DNA from: Pontibacterium sinense
Lineage (GTDB): Bacteria > Pseudomonadota > Gammaproteobacteria > Pseudomonadales > Balneatricaceae
NCBI RefSeq assembly: GCF_015209595.1
Contig: NZ_JADEYS010000031.1
Location: 1 to 41,532, forward strand
DNA: 41,532 nt
Reading direction: 5' to 3'
Within the stretch, counting starts at the first letter, position 1; each line of letters opens with the position of its first letter. Made by a program: the position numbers and the translations under genes. The notes below the pieces were generated by a model. It searched no databases. It had not been told where the DNA came from and saw nothing but the letters and a program-made list of their open reading frames with translations. Positions 34,386-41,532 of the stretch are shown here, piece by piece.

Positions 34386-36355
34386 GCGATCAATTTCGTC
34401 TGAGTCGCCCGGCGTTGATGTGGCAGTTCATCGCGATCATAGCGGTGTTGTTGCCCCATTTGACTCACTTGCCGTTATGGGTGCCGGCGGCGATAGCGGG
34501 GACGATAGGCTGGCGGCTGATGGTCCACACGGGACGCTGGTCGTTTCCGCATTGGAGTGTGCTCGCGCTATTTTCATTTCTGGCGTGTGGCGGGGTGTTT
34601 CTCAGCTACGGCGGTGTGGGTGGTGTCAACGGGATGGTGGCGCTGCTAATAGCAGGGTTTGGCCTGAAGTCGCTGGAGATCTACCGCCAGCGTGATGCGC
34701 TGTTGGTGGTCTACGTTGCCTATATTGTGGCGGGCAGTGCGTTGTTGTTTGATCAAAGTATCTGGATGGCAGCTTATGTACTGGTGGCTGTCCAGCTGAC
34801 CACGGCGGCTTTGTTGGCGATCTATCAAACGCATAACGTGGATATGGGGCGGCCATTCCGCAGCAGTGCAGTGATGATGATGCAGTCTCTGCCCCTGATG
34901 CTGGTGCTGTTTATTTTGATTCCACGAATGGGGCCGATATGGTCGCTAAAGATGGATGTGGGTGGGGCCAAGACCGGTCTTTCGGAGGTCATGTCGCCCG
35001 GTGATATCACCAATTTGACCCGTTCTTCGGATGTTGCATTCAGAGTGGAGTTTAAGGATGAACCGCCCCCGCAAAATGCGCTTTACTGGCGGGCGATGAC
35101 GTACCCGGATTTTGACGGTGTCCGCTGGTATAGGGATAAGCGGCAAGACGAGCTTCAACAAGTGACTGAATCAGTACAGATGAAGGAGCCGACATACCGC
35201 TATTCACTGATGCTGGAGCCAACCGGACGGAACTATGTTCCCGCATTAGATATGCCGGTGTCTTTGCCGGACGGTTTGGCGCTAAATTCAGATATGACCT
35301 TCCTGCGGGATAACCCCATCAACACCCGAGAGCAGTTTGATCTTCACTCTGCTGCGCAGTATCGCTTGGCGGTAAAGAGCAACGCGCTGAACTACAGGCG
35401 TGAGTTGAGTTTGCCACTGACTAATCCGCGTAGTCGCGAAACGGCGCGTGAATGGTACACCCGCGCAGGTTCGCCAGAGTCCTACATCCGAATGTTAATG
35501 GCGTTTTACCATCTCAACTTCACCTACACGTTGAACCCCGGAAAACTGCAAGGAAACCAGATCGATCAGTTTCTGTTTTCCAGCCAGAAAGGGTTCTGTG
35601 GACACTTCGCCGGTTCAATGGTGTTTATGTTGCGTTCTGTGGGTATCCCGGCGCGTGTCGTTGCGGGTTATCAGGGGGGAGAGTGGAATCCTTACGAGAA
35701 GTATTTACTGGTGCGCCAGTATGATGCTCATGCCTGGGTTGAGGCGTGGTTGCCGAGAAAAGGTTGGGTGCGTTTTGATCCGACCGCTGCGGTGGCACCC
35801 GAACGGATCGTAAGACCGGCGGAGGAGCTGTTTTCAGAGCAGGAGAGTTTCCTTGAAGACACCCCGCTGGGAAGTTTACTGGTTGGTAGAAACAGCGTGC
35901 TCGCTGACCTGTGGTTAAAGTGGGATGCGTTGTCCTATGGCTGGCAGCAATGGGTGGTGAATTATCATCGCTATCAGAACGATTTTCTCACCCGGCTGTT
36001 AGGTGAAATCACACCCTTGCGGCTTGCCTTGGCGTTGCTGATCCCGTTTGTGCTGGTGATGACACTCGTTGCTTTACGGGTGTTCTGGCACAGCTGGAAC
36101 AACCCGAAAGATCCGCACGATCTGGCGCTGGAAAAGCTGTCGCAGCGCTTGGAACGTAAAGCAGGGTTGGGTCGCAGTCCGGGAGAGACAGTAAAACGAT
36201 ACTGCGACCGCGTAGCTGATGTACGGCCCGATTTGGCGGAAGTACTCAGCCAGATTGCGGGTCGTTACGAGCAAATGCGATACGCAGAAACAGATCAACT
36301 GGATGCAGGGAAAGAACTGCTGGCATGGGTGCGTCGGTGCCACAGCAAAATTTAG
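34382..36355 (+). CDS. TgpA-type membrane transglutaminase-like protein
   Basis: This 657-residue inner-membrane protein has about five or six N-terminal helices (DUF3488, residues 15-185) and a periplasmic transglutaminase-like domain with an apparent C406-H450-D466 triad (GFCGHFAGSM, YDAHAWVEAW, RFDPTAA). One more helix (about 548-570) leads to a cytosolic DUF4129 tail. This matches TgpA of Pseudomonas, an essential periplasmic enzyme of unknown substrate. It is last in the moxR-DUF58-tgpA operon and overlaps DUF58 by four bases. Confidence 0.95.
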   Translation: MSDQFRLSRPALMWQFIAIIAVLLPHLTHLPLWVPAAIAGTIGWRLMVHTGRWSFPHWSVLALFSFLACGGVFLSYGGVGGVNGMVALLIAGFGLKSLEIYRQRDALLVVYVAYIVAGSALLFDQSIWMAAYVLVAVQLTTAALLAIYQTHNVDMGRPFRSSAVMMMQSLPLMLVLFILIPRMGPIWSLKMDVGGAKTGLSEVMSPGDITNLTRSSDVAFRVEFKDEPPPQNALYWRAMTYPDFDGVRWYRDKRQDELQQVTESVQMKEPTYRYSLMLEPTGRNYVPALDMPVSLPDGLALNSDMTFLRDNPINTREQFDLHSAAQYRLAVKSNALNYRRELSLPLTNPRSRETAREWYTRAGSPESYIRMLMAFYHLNFTYTLNPGKLQGNQIDQFLFSSQKGFCGHFAGSMVFMLRSVGIPARVVAGYQGGEWNPYEKYLLVRQYDAHAWVEAWLPRKGWVRFDPTAAVAPERIVRPAEELFSEQESFLEDTPLGSLLVGRNSVLADLWLKWDALSYGWQQWVVNYHRYQNDFLTRLLGEITPLRLALALLIPFVLVMTLVALRVFWHSWNNPKDPHDLALEKLSQRLERKAGLGRSPGETVKRYCDRVADVRPDLAEVLSQIAGRYEQMRYAETDQLDAGKELLAWVRRCHSKI

Positions 36356-36373
36356 AATGGTAACTTTTGGATC

Positions 36374-36961
36374 TTAATCTGATAACAGTGCAGCAACCCG
36401 CTGCTGTAACATCGGCACGACTTCATCTTCAAACCAGGGGTTACGCTTTAGCCACAACTGATTGCGAGGTGATGGGTGTGGCAGCGGAATGAAGCCTTCC
36501 CGGCACGCCGCCCATTGTTGTACCCGCTCAGTGAGTGTTTTGTAGTGGTCCTCAAGGTAGTACTTTTGTGAATACTGGCCAATCAGCAGAGTGAGTTGAA
36601 CGTTTGGCATCTGGCTCAGCAAGCTTGGATGCCAGAGCGGCGCGCACTCCTTACGAGGCGGCAGATCCCCTGACTTTCCTTTGCCTGGATAGCAAAACCC
36701 CATTGGCATGATGGCAATTTGGGATTCATCATAAAACTGCTCAGAATCCAGATTAAGCCACTGGCGCAGGCGATCACCGCTGGGATCGTTCCACGGAATG
36801 CCGGTTTTGTGCACCCGGGTACCAGGGGCTTGCCCGATGATCATCAGCCGTGCGCTGGATGAAGCGCGTACCACCGGATTGCTACCCAACGGCAGTTGCT
36901 CTGCGCAGTGTTCACAGGCGCGGATTTCGGCGAGTAAATCGTCCATCGGAATCAGGGACAT
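36374..36961 (-). CDS. Uracil-DNA-glycosylase family protein
   Basis: This 195-residue protein of the uracil-DNA-glycosylase superfamily probably removes damaged bases. Motif 1 is GQAPGTRVHKTGIPWNDPSGDRLRQWL and the C-terminal motif is LPHPSPRNQLWLKRNPWF. The N-terminal CEHC pair could hold part of a metal site, but no complete cluster-binding set is seen. I chose an ATG with GAGG upstream; a TTG 17 codons earlier lacks a ribosome site. It is divergent from the YgjP-like gene. Substrate preference cannot be judged. Confidence 0.88.
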   Translation of the reverse strand: MSLIPMDDLLAEIRACEHCAEQLPLGSNPVVRASSSARLMIIGQAPGTRVHKTGIPWNDPSGDRLRQWLNLDSEQFYDESQIAIMPMGFCYPGKGKSGDLPPRKECAPLWHPSLLSQMPNVQLTLLIGQYSQKYYLEDHYKTLTERVQQWAACREGFIPLPHPSPRNQLWLKRNPWFEDEVVPMLQQRVAALLSD

Positions 36962-37058
36962 AGAGCAACAGGCCTCTGTAGGTTGTGGTTTAGCGATGTG
37001 CTTCTGGTTCAAGTCTACTATGATAGCCCTCGCAACAAACTGCCAGCAGATAAAATTG

Positions 37059-37754
37059 ATGACAACTGAACGCTTAGCCTACGAAATTGTGCGCAGTAAA
37101 AAACGTCGCACCGCCGCCATTAAAGTGGAGCCGGGTCAGGTCCGTGTGCTGGTCCCGCATTGGGTGGATGATCATTGGATCGAAGGCTGGGTGGCGGAGA
37201 AACGTCACTGGATCTTACAGAAGCAACAGCGTCTCGCTGAGCAAGGGCAAGCGTTTGAAATTCGTATTGCACAGCAGTCCGAAATCCCGTTTCTCGGACA
37301 AACCTTACGGCTTACTTGGCAGTATGGGGCACGTAATCAAGTTGACCGTGTTGGTGATCAATTACACGTGACCTTATCCCGCCGTGGCAGCCGTCCTGAA
37401 GTTGAACGTGTGACCGATCTGGTCAAAAGCTGGTATCAGGGACAAGCCCAGAGCTATCTGTCAGAGCGACTTCAACACTGGCAGCAGATTACCGGATTGG
37501 TTGCATCGGGGTTGACGGTCAAGAGTTTTCGCCGCCGCTGGGGCAGTTGTGACAACCGGGGGCACATCTCTTTGAACTGGCGGCTGGTCATGGCACCGGC
37601 CGATCAGGTGGACTATGTGATCGTCCATGAGCTGGCTCATCTCAAGCATTTCAACCACAGCAAGCGCTTCTGGGCGTTAGTTGCTACTTTTGTCGCACAA
37701 TACAATACCTTAAGACTAGGGTTACAGTGCCGATATCCTCTACTGTACTTCTGA
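37059..37754 (+). CDS. YgjP-like zinc metallopeptidase (DUF45)
   Basis: This 231-residue cytosolic protein of the YgjP/SprT-like M48 relatives has the zinc motif HELAHLKHFNHSKRFW with H190, E191, H194 and H200. It also has the conserved RRRWGSCDNRGHISLNWRL segment that precedes it in this family. The ATG chosen matches family starts but has only a weak ribosome site; much longer upstream frames overlap the divergent gene and are rejected. Its natural substrate is unknown. Confidence 0.93.
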   Translation: MTTERLAYEIVRSKKRRTAAIKVEPGQVRVLVPHWVDDHWIEGWVAEKRHWILQKQQRLAEQGQAFEIRIAQQSEIPFLGQTLRLTWQYGARNQVDRVGDQLHVTLSRRGSRPEVERVTDLVKSWYQGQAQSYLSERLQHWQQITGLVASGLTVKSFRRRWGSCDNRGHISLNWRLVMAPADQVDYVIVHELAHLKHFNHSKRFWALVATFVAQYNTLRLGLQCRYPLLYF

Positions 37755-37916
37755 AAGTACAGTTGCAAGCATCAGGTGCTGTGTTAGATTTTCTAATCAC
37801 AGTTTCGAGGGAACGACGGCGTTAGTGTGTTTGAATACGCAAAATACGCCGCCTTAGAATTTTAAAAGTGCAGATAAAAAACATTAAATAAACGATAACA
37901 ATAACGGGCATGTCAC

Positions 37917-39710
37917 ATGAGTCTTTACAGCAGTATTGAAAAGACGTTTTTTAATTCCCTCACCAAAAAAATAGTTGGCAACGTTGTTTTTCTATTGGGG
38001 CCGAACCTCATCGTTGCAGCCATCGGTTATTGGGTCTACCAAGATCTGAGTTCAATTCATGCTCAACTCGATACGAGTCAGGCGGCGAGCGCGGTACTGG
38101 AACAGAGTGCATCAACGCTGTCTATCGCGTCGCTGATCCTGCTGATCTACACGTTCCTTATCGGGACATTTACCATCTTCTTTATGCGGCATCTATTTCT
38201 GCGTCCAATTGGCAGTATCACCAACGTATTGCGTGCTGTAAAAGAGCGTGATGGTGATATATCTGCCACATTACCGCAGTACTCCCACGATGAAATCTCC
38301 AGCATGGCGGAAAGCTATAACGACTTCTCGCATAGCCTGAAGAAGATGATCTCTTCCACGCGTCAGCGCAGCGTACAGGTGGCGTTAAGTGCGACCCAGC
38401 TGCAGAAGGTGGTGAACGAAGCGCATACATCCGCACAGGAGCAGGAAACCCGCGCTCAGATGGTGTTTCAGGCCAGTCAGGAAGCCACTACGGCAATTGA
38501 TGAGATCGCTGCGCACACGTTGGAGATCTCGGAGCGCAACAGCAATAACCTGGAAGAAGTACGTGGCTCTAGTAGTGAGATGACCCGCGTGCAGGATCAG
38601 GTGCAAGCGGTGGGCAAACAGATCAGCGAGTTTCAGAGTACGGTGCATCAGCTGTCGGAGAACTCTGAGAATATTATGCGGGTGCTGGGGATGGTGAAGG
38701 ACTTCTCCGACCAGACTAACCTCCTGGCCCTGAACGCCTCCATTGAAGCCGCGCGCGCAGGTGAAGCGGGGCGTGGGTTTGCTGTGGTGGCGGATGAAGT
38801 CCGTTCGTTGTCTTTAAAGGTTAGCAGTGCAACCTCTGAGATCGATAAGAATGTCAGTGAGATGACATCGTTGGTCAGCAATACCCGCACGGGGGCCGAC
38901 ACGATCAAAGAGTATATCTCCGATACCGAGGTGTTCATCGGCAATACCAACACACAGTTTTCTAACATGGTGTCTGATTTTGAAGAGTTGAACAGTCAGC
39001 TCAGCAGTATCAGTGCAGCCATTGATGAGCTGGCATACACCAACCGCAATACCCATGAGCATGTTTCTGAGATCACCAAGATTTCAGAAGAGATCAAGGA
39101 TGAGATGGAGGTGTCGAAGAGTCACTCCGGTGATCTGGAAACCGCGACTGAGGAAACGCAGGAGTTGCTGTCGCGCTTTATCATCGGCTACGGCGGCTTT
39201 GAAGGCATGATTCAGGCAGGACGAGGCTGGGCGCAAGAGACTCAGGATATTCTGGAAGAGATGATGCGTCAGGGAAGCAATTTGTTTGATACGAATTATC
39301 GTCGCACCAATGACGGTCAGCTACCTGAAAAGTTTGATACCTCCTATGTGGATGCGTATCAGTCACGCTTGCAGCCCGTGTTTGATCGCTTTATTACGGA
39401 GCGTTCAGAGTTTATCTACGCGATTGCGGTGGATCTGAACGGTTATGCGCCAGCACATCACACCAAGGTTTCCGATCCGATCACGGGTAATTTTGATGTG
39501 GATAACCTGAAGAGCCGAAACCGACGTATCTATGCCGGGAGCCGTGCAGAGCAACGTCGGGCAAGCCATACGTCGCCGTTTCTGTTACAGACCTTTATTC
39601 GTGATACCGGTGAAGTGCTGAACGACCTGTCTATTCCGCTGTACGTTAACGGTAAGCACTGGGGTTCGTTGATTATGGGCTTTGATCCGAAACACCTCCT
39701 GTCAGAGTGA
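37917..39710 (+). CDS. Methyl-accepting chemotaxis protein, C-terminal sensor
   Basis: This 597-residue chemoreceptor has two membrane helices (about 20-42 and 70-91) enclosing only about 27 periplasmic residues, too few for a classic ligand domain. A HAMP domain (about 92-146), a methylation/coiled-coil region and the invariant signalling tip ([17 protein letters not shown], about 285-302) follow. An extra 140-residue region (from about 455) carries [14 protein letters not shown] and [14 protein letters not shown], a module found at the C-terminus of some MCPs and likely the cytosolic sensor. It is a single gene with a strong terminator. The ligand is unknown. Confidence 0.94.
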   Translation: MSLYSSIEKTFFNSLTKKIVGNVVFLLGPNLIVAAIGYWVYQDLSSIHAQLDTSQAASAVLEQSASTLSIASLILLIYTFLIGTFTIFFMRHLFLRPIGSITNVLRAVKERDGDISATLPQYSHDEISSMAESYNDFSHSLKKMISSTRQRSVQVALSATQLQKVVNEAHTSAQEQETRAQMVFQASQEATTAIDEIAAHTLEISERNSNNLEEVRGSSSEMTRVQDQVQAVGKQISEFQSTVHQLSENSENIMRVLGMVKDFSDQTNLLALNASIEAARAGEAGRGFAVVADEVRSLSLKVSSATSEIDKNVSEMTSLVSNTRTGADTIKEYISDTEVFIGNTNTQFSNMVSDFEELNSQLSSISAAIDELAYTNRNTHEHVSEITKISEEIKDEMEVSKSHSGDLETATEETQELLSRFIIGYGGFEGMIQAGRGWAQETQDILEEMMRQGSNLFDTNYRRTNDGQLPEKFDTSYVDAYQSRLQPVFDRFITERSEFIYAIAVDLNGYAPAHHTKVSDPITGNFDVDNLKSRNRRIYAGSRAEQRRASHTSPFLLQTFIRDTGEVLNDLSIPLYVNGKHWGSLIMGFDPKHLLSE

Positions 39711-39733
39711 CGGCGTTCATCACGCTATCTAAA

Positions 39734-39775
39734 CCACAAAAAAGGGAAGGTGTAAAAACCTTCCCTTTTTTGTGG
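39734..39775. terminator. Bidirectional rho-independent terminator
   Basis: A perfect 18-bp stem (39734-39751 with 39758-39775) has a six-base loop and internal A/T runs. It sits between convergent stop codons and can serve both strands. Confidence 0.93.
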
Positions 39776-39788
39776 CCCGGCTGAACGT

Positions 39789-40244
39789 TCAGCTCGCATC
39801 GTCGCTTGGGTTAAGCCCTTCCTGCAGTAACTGATAACACTCGTTGGCATTAATAAAGCCAGCCAGCTCCAGTTCCCGTTCGTCCTTGAGCGTGAGAATA
39901 ATCGTGGTGTGTTTGCCTTTCTCTTTCTTTTCCAGCGACTCGATATCTCGGAACTGAATACGCTCTTCGCTCTCTTCCATGGGTTTGTTTAACAGCATAG
40001 AGCGCGGTGACAGGGTGATTGTCGCATCCTCGAACTCTTCACGGAGAGTGTCGACATTACGTTGCTGAAAGCTGACCCAGAATAGAATGGCGGCAAGTGG
40101 CAGTAGCGTGTAGATCTTTGTCAGGTCCATCAGCATCAGGCCAACAGCCAAACCAATTAAGCCCAACTGAATCTTGTTATTCAGTGAATGTCGCTGCTCA
40201 AAATAGTCATTGTCCCAGGTAAATAGAGGCTTCTCATTCGCCAT
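39789..40244 (-). CDS. Small inner-membrane protein, unknown function
   Basis: This 151-residue protein starts at an ATG with AAGGGA upstream; a longer frame upstream is unlikely. Two close membrane helices (about residues 25-42 and 44-58) are followed by a cytosolic domain of beta strands and a final helix (FINANECYQLLQEGL). The domain pattern, with ITLSPRSMLLNK and then FRDIESLEKKEKGKHTTIILTL, resembles a bacterial PH-like fold, but this is only inference. It is not in an operon. Confidence 0.75.
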   Translation of the reverse strand: MANEKPLFTWDNDYFEQRHSLNNKIQLGLIGLAVGLMLMDLTKIYTLLPLAAILFWVSFQQRNVDTLREEFEDATITLSPRSMLLNKPMEESEERIQFRDIESLEKKEKGKHTTIILTLKDERELELAGFINANECYQLLQEGLNPSDDAS

Positions 40245-40389
40245 GCGTAATGTCCCTTGCTCGGATAAATCAGGTCTGCGGCGGATGCCGTTTTGCGGCA
40301 AGCAGTGTGCAGCGAATGGCAGGTGATGACAAGAGAGGTGAGGTGCGACCATAGTCACCCAATGGTCTATTTATATGATATTGTTTTTA

Positions 40390-40415
40390 GCTTATATAAT
40401 AAATGCATATAAAGC
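40390..40415 (+). promoter_or_regulatory. Promoter/operator of the MBL-fold gene
   Basis: A -10 TATAAT (40395-40400) lies inside an imperfect AT-rich palindrome, GCTTATAT...ATATAAAGC. A related GATATAAG occurs just after. The overlap suggests a repressor site; ArsR-type regulators such as BigR use similar AT-rich sites, but the link is only inferred. No clear -35 is seen. Confidence 0.45.
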
Positions 40416-40446
40416 CGATATAAGAAAAGCTAAAGGACGGATCTCT

Positions 40447-41421
40447 ATGTTTAATCTCAAACGCGGTGCGCGCGGTGTATTGTTGGCTGCAGCAGCCACG
40501 GCGGTATTGTCTATGCCTGCAATGGCAGCGTCACCGGCGGATAAGTACCCTGAGTCTCAGCTGTATTCTAAACCAGTGAAAATCGCAGAGGATGTGTGGA
40601 GCTCCATTGGTGCGACTCAGTATTACAGCTACGAAAACGGTGGCCACAACAATAACCTCTCCTTTGTAATCGGTGAAAAGGGCGTGTTGGTCGTTAACGG
40701 TGGTGCGGCGTACCTGTTGGCGAAAGCGTTGCATGAAGAGATTAAGCAGATCACCGATAAACCGGTTATTTACGTGGTGGATGAAAACGGCCAGTCCCAT
40801 GCGATCTTAGGTAACGGTTATTGGAAAGAGCAGGGCGCGACCATTATCGCCCATGCTGAAGCGCTGGAAGAGGTCGAGGAAAAAGGCCTGAGTGGCTTGG
40901 AAACGCTGCAAGGTATCCTGAAAGAACAGGCGAAGGGCACTGAGCTGGTTGAAATTGACGAGACATTTGATGAGGAGATGGAACTGGATCTGGGAGGGAT
41001 TACCGTAAAACTGATCCACTTTGGACCGGCTCACTCGGTTGGCGATATTTCAGTGTATATTCCTGAGCGTAACGTTGTTCTCGCAGGTGATATGGCGTTC
41101 CAGCAGCGTATGCTGCCGGTGTTCCCGGATACCGATACAGCGGCGTGGTTGGAAACATGGCATGAGAGCTTCGCCCCGTTTGCGAACGATAAAATCATCG
41201 TACCGGGTCACGGTGAAGCGACCGATTTCGAGACAGTCGATAAGTGGACCCGCGGTTATCTGGAATACGTACGTGCCAAGGTAGCGGTGTTGCTCGAAGA
41301 CGGTGGAACCCTGGAAGATGCGTACAAGATTGACCAGAGCCCCTATGCGCATCTGGATACGTTCAAAGAGCTGTCAGCGAAAAATGCAGGCCGTATCTTT
41401 GAAGCAATGGAATTTGAATAA
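40447..41421 (+). CDS. Exported MBL-fold protein with lost metal motif
   Basis: This 324-residue protein has a Sec signal peptide (about 1-27, ending AMA), so it acts in the periplasm. It has a metallo-beta-lactamase fold related to the SoxH/quinoprotein-relay group. The usual HxHxDH motif is replaced by DENGQSHA (112-119). The later ligands H196 (GPAHSVGD), D215 (LAGDMAF) and H255 (VPGHGEATD) remain. It therefore cannot hold two metals in the standard way. AAGGACGG precedes the ATG; a longer upstream frame is ignored because it would bury the signal peptide. Confidence 0.9.
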   Translation: MFNLKRGARGVLLAAAATAVLSMPAMAASPADKYPESQLYSKPVKIAEDVWSSIGATQYYSYENGGHNNNLSFVIGEKGVLVVNGGAAYLLAKALHEEIKQITDKPVIYVVDENGQSHAILGNGYWKEQGATIIAHAEALEEVEEKGLSGLETLQGILKEQAKGTELVEIDETFDEEMELDLGGITVKLIHFGPAHSVGDISVYIPERNVVLAGDMAFQQRMLPVFPDTDTAAWLETWHESFAPFANDKIIVPGHGEATDFETVDKWTRGYLEYVRAKVAVLLEDGGTLEDAYKIDQSPYAHLDTFKELSAKNAGRIFEAMEFE

Positions 41422-41455
41422 GGTTTAGACCTGTAAACGCGATCCCTGGAGTTGA

Positions 41456-41532
41456 TGTTGGGTATCGCGTTGCTCGACCCAACCTTGTATCTCTCCATCT
41501 GCTCTGTTTGATTAGATAGAGCTCCCCGGTCA
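41456..41532 (-). repeat. Right copy of window-terminal inverted repeat
   Basis: Bases 41477-41532 are the exact reverse complement of 22-77. The adjoining REP palindrome (41456-41486) also matches the left copy apart from a two-base indel. Confidence 0.85.

Noticed and set aside
1-41532. The idea that the window is a linear plasmid with hairpin ends or a composite transposon
   Set aside because: The gene content is ordinary chromosomal, with no replication, telomere-resolution or transposase gene, and the inverted ends are built from REP elements also found internally.

Overview
The window looks like chromosomal DNA of a marine gammaproteobacterium, most likely of the Oceanospirillales (Marinobacterium/Amphritea/Neptunomonas-like). 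This is inferred from the type of dCTP deaminase, the YceH, YdcH, SlyD and DUF6482-like proteins, two RND pumps, a Glc glycolate operon and the general codon style. No rRNA, tRNA, CRISPR array or insertion sequence was recognised. Both ends of the window carry the same element in opposite orientation, so it may be a contig that breaks in a dispersed repeat.

Layout. 1-230: REP-like palindromes. 374-2735: dcd, two uncharacterised proteins, and on the other strand a 28-codon ORF with a strong ribosome site. 2761-5604 (-): a PAS-GGDEF-EAL cyclic-di-GMP enzyme. 5818-6120: a REP array with a 54-bp period. 6189-16635 (-): two efflux units, a tetR-MFP-RND-tolC operon followed, after two strong hairpins, by a second MFP-RND pair. 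16846-18111: soxR divergent from a rubredoxin/metallo-beta-lactamase-fold fusion, with a textbook SoxR box between them. 18190-19256: a DsbB-type protein and a small conserved-looking protein. 19397-25432: glcD-glcE-glcF plus an orphan TRAP binding protein, divergent from a LysR regulator. 25840-26823: YdcH-like and YceH. 27081-28980: a 69-aa protein and a protein made almost entirely of RTX calcium-binding repeats, which appear to share an N-terminus. 29102-31510: a cytochrome c, a candidate small RNA, a DUF1835-like protein and SlyD. 31753-31923: a second candidate structured RNA with a sigma-54-like promoter. 32077-36355: a DUF6482-like protein, then moxR-DUF58-tgpA. 36374-37754: a uracil-DNA-glycosylase-like protein divergent from a YgjP-like metallopeptidase. 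37917-41421: a chemoreceptor with a C-terminal sensor region, a small membrane protein and an exported metallo-beta-lactamase-fold protein.

How the genes work together. The efflux block probably forms two envelope-spanning pumps that share one TolC, repressed by the TetR protein. SoxR would switch on the rubredoxin-MBL gene directly under redox stress. The glc genes would oxidise glycolate under the divergent LysR regulator. The moxR-DUF58-tgpA unit is a standard chaperone/transglutaminase cassette. The observations least explained by known families are the RTX-only protein with its short paralog, the two orphan RNA candidates, the SoxR-controlled rubredoxin-MBL fusion, and the second MBL-fold protein that has lost its metal motif.
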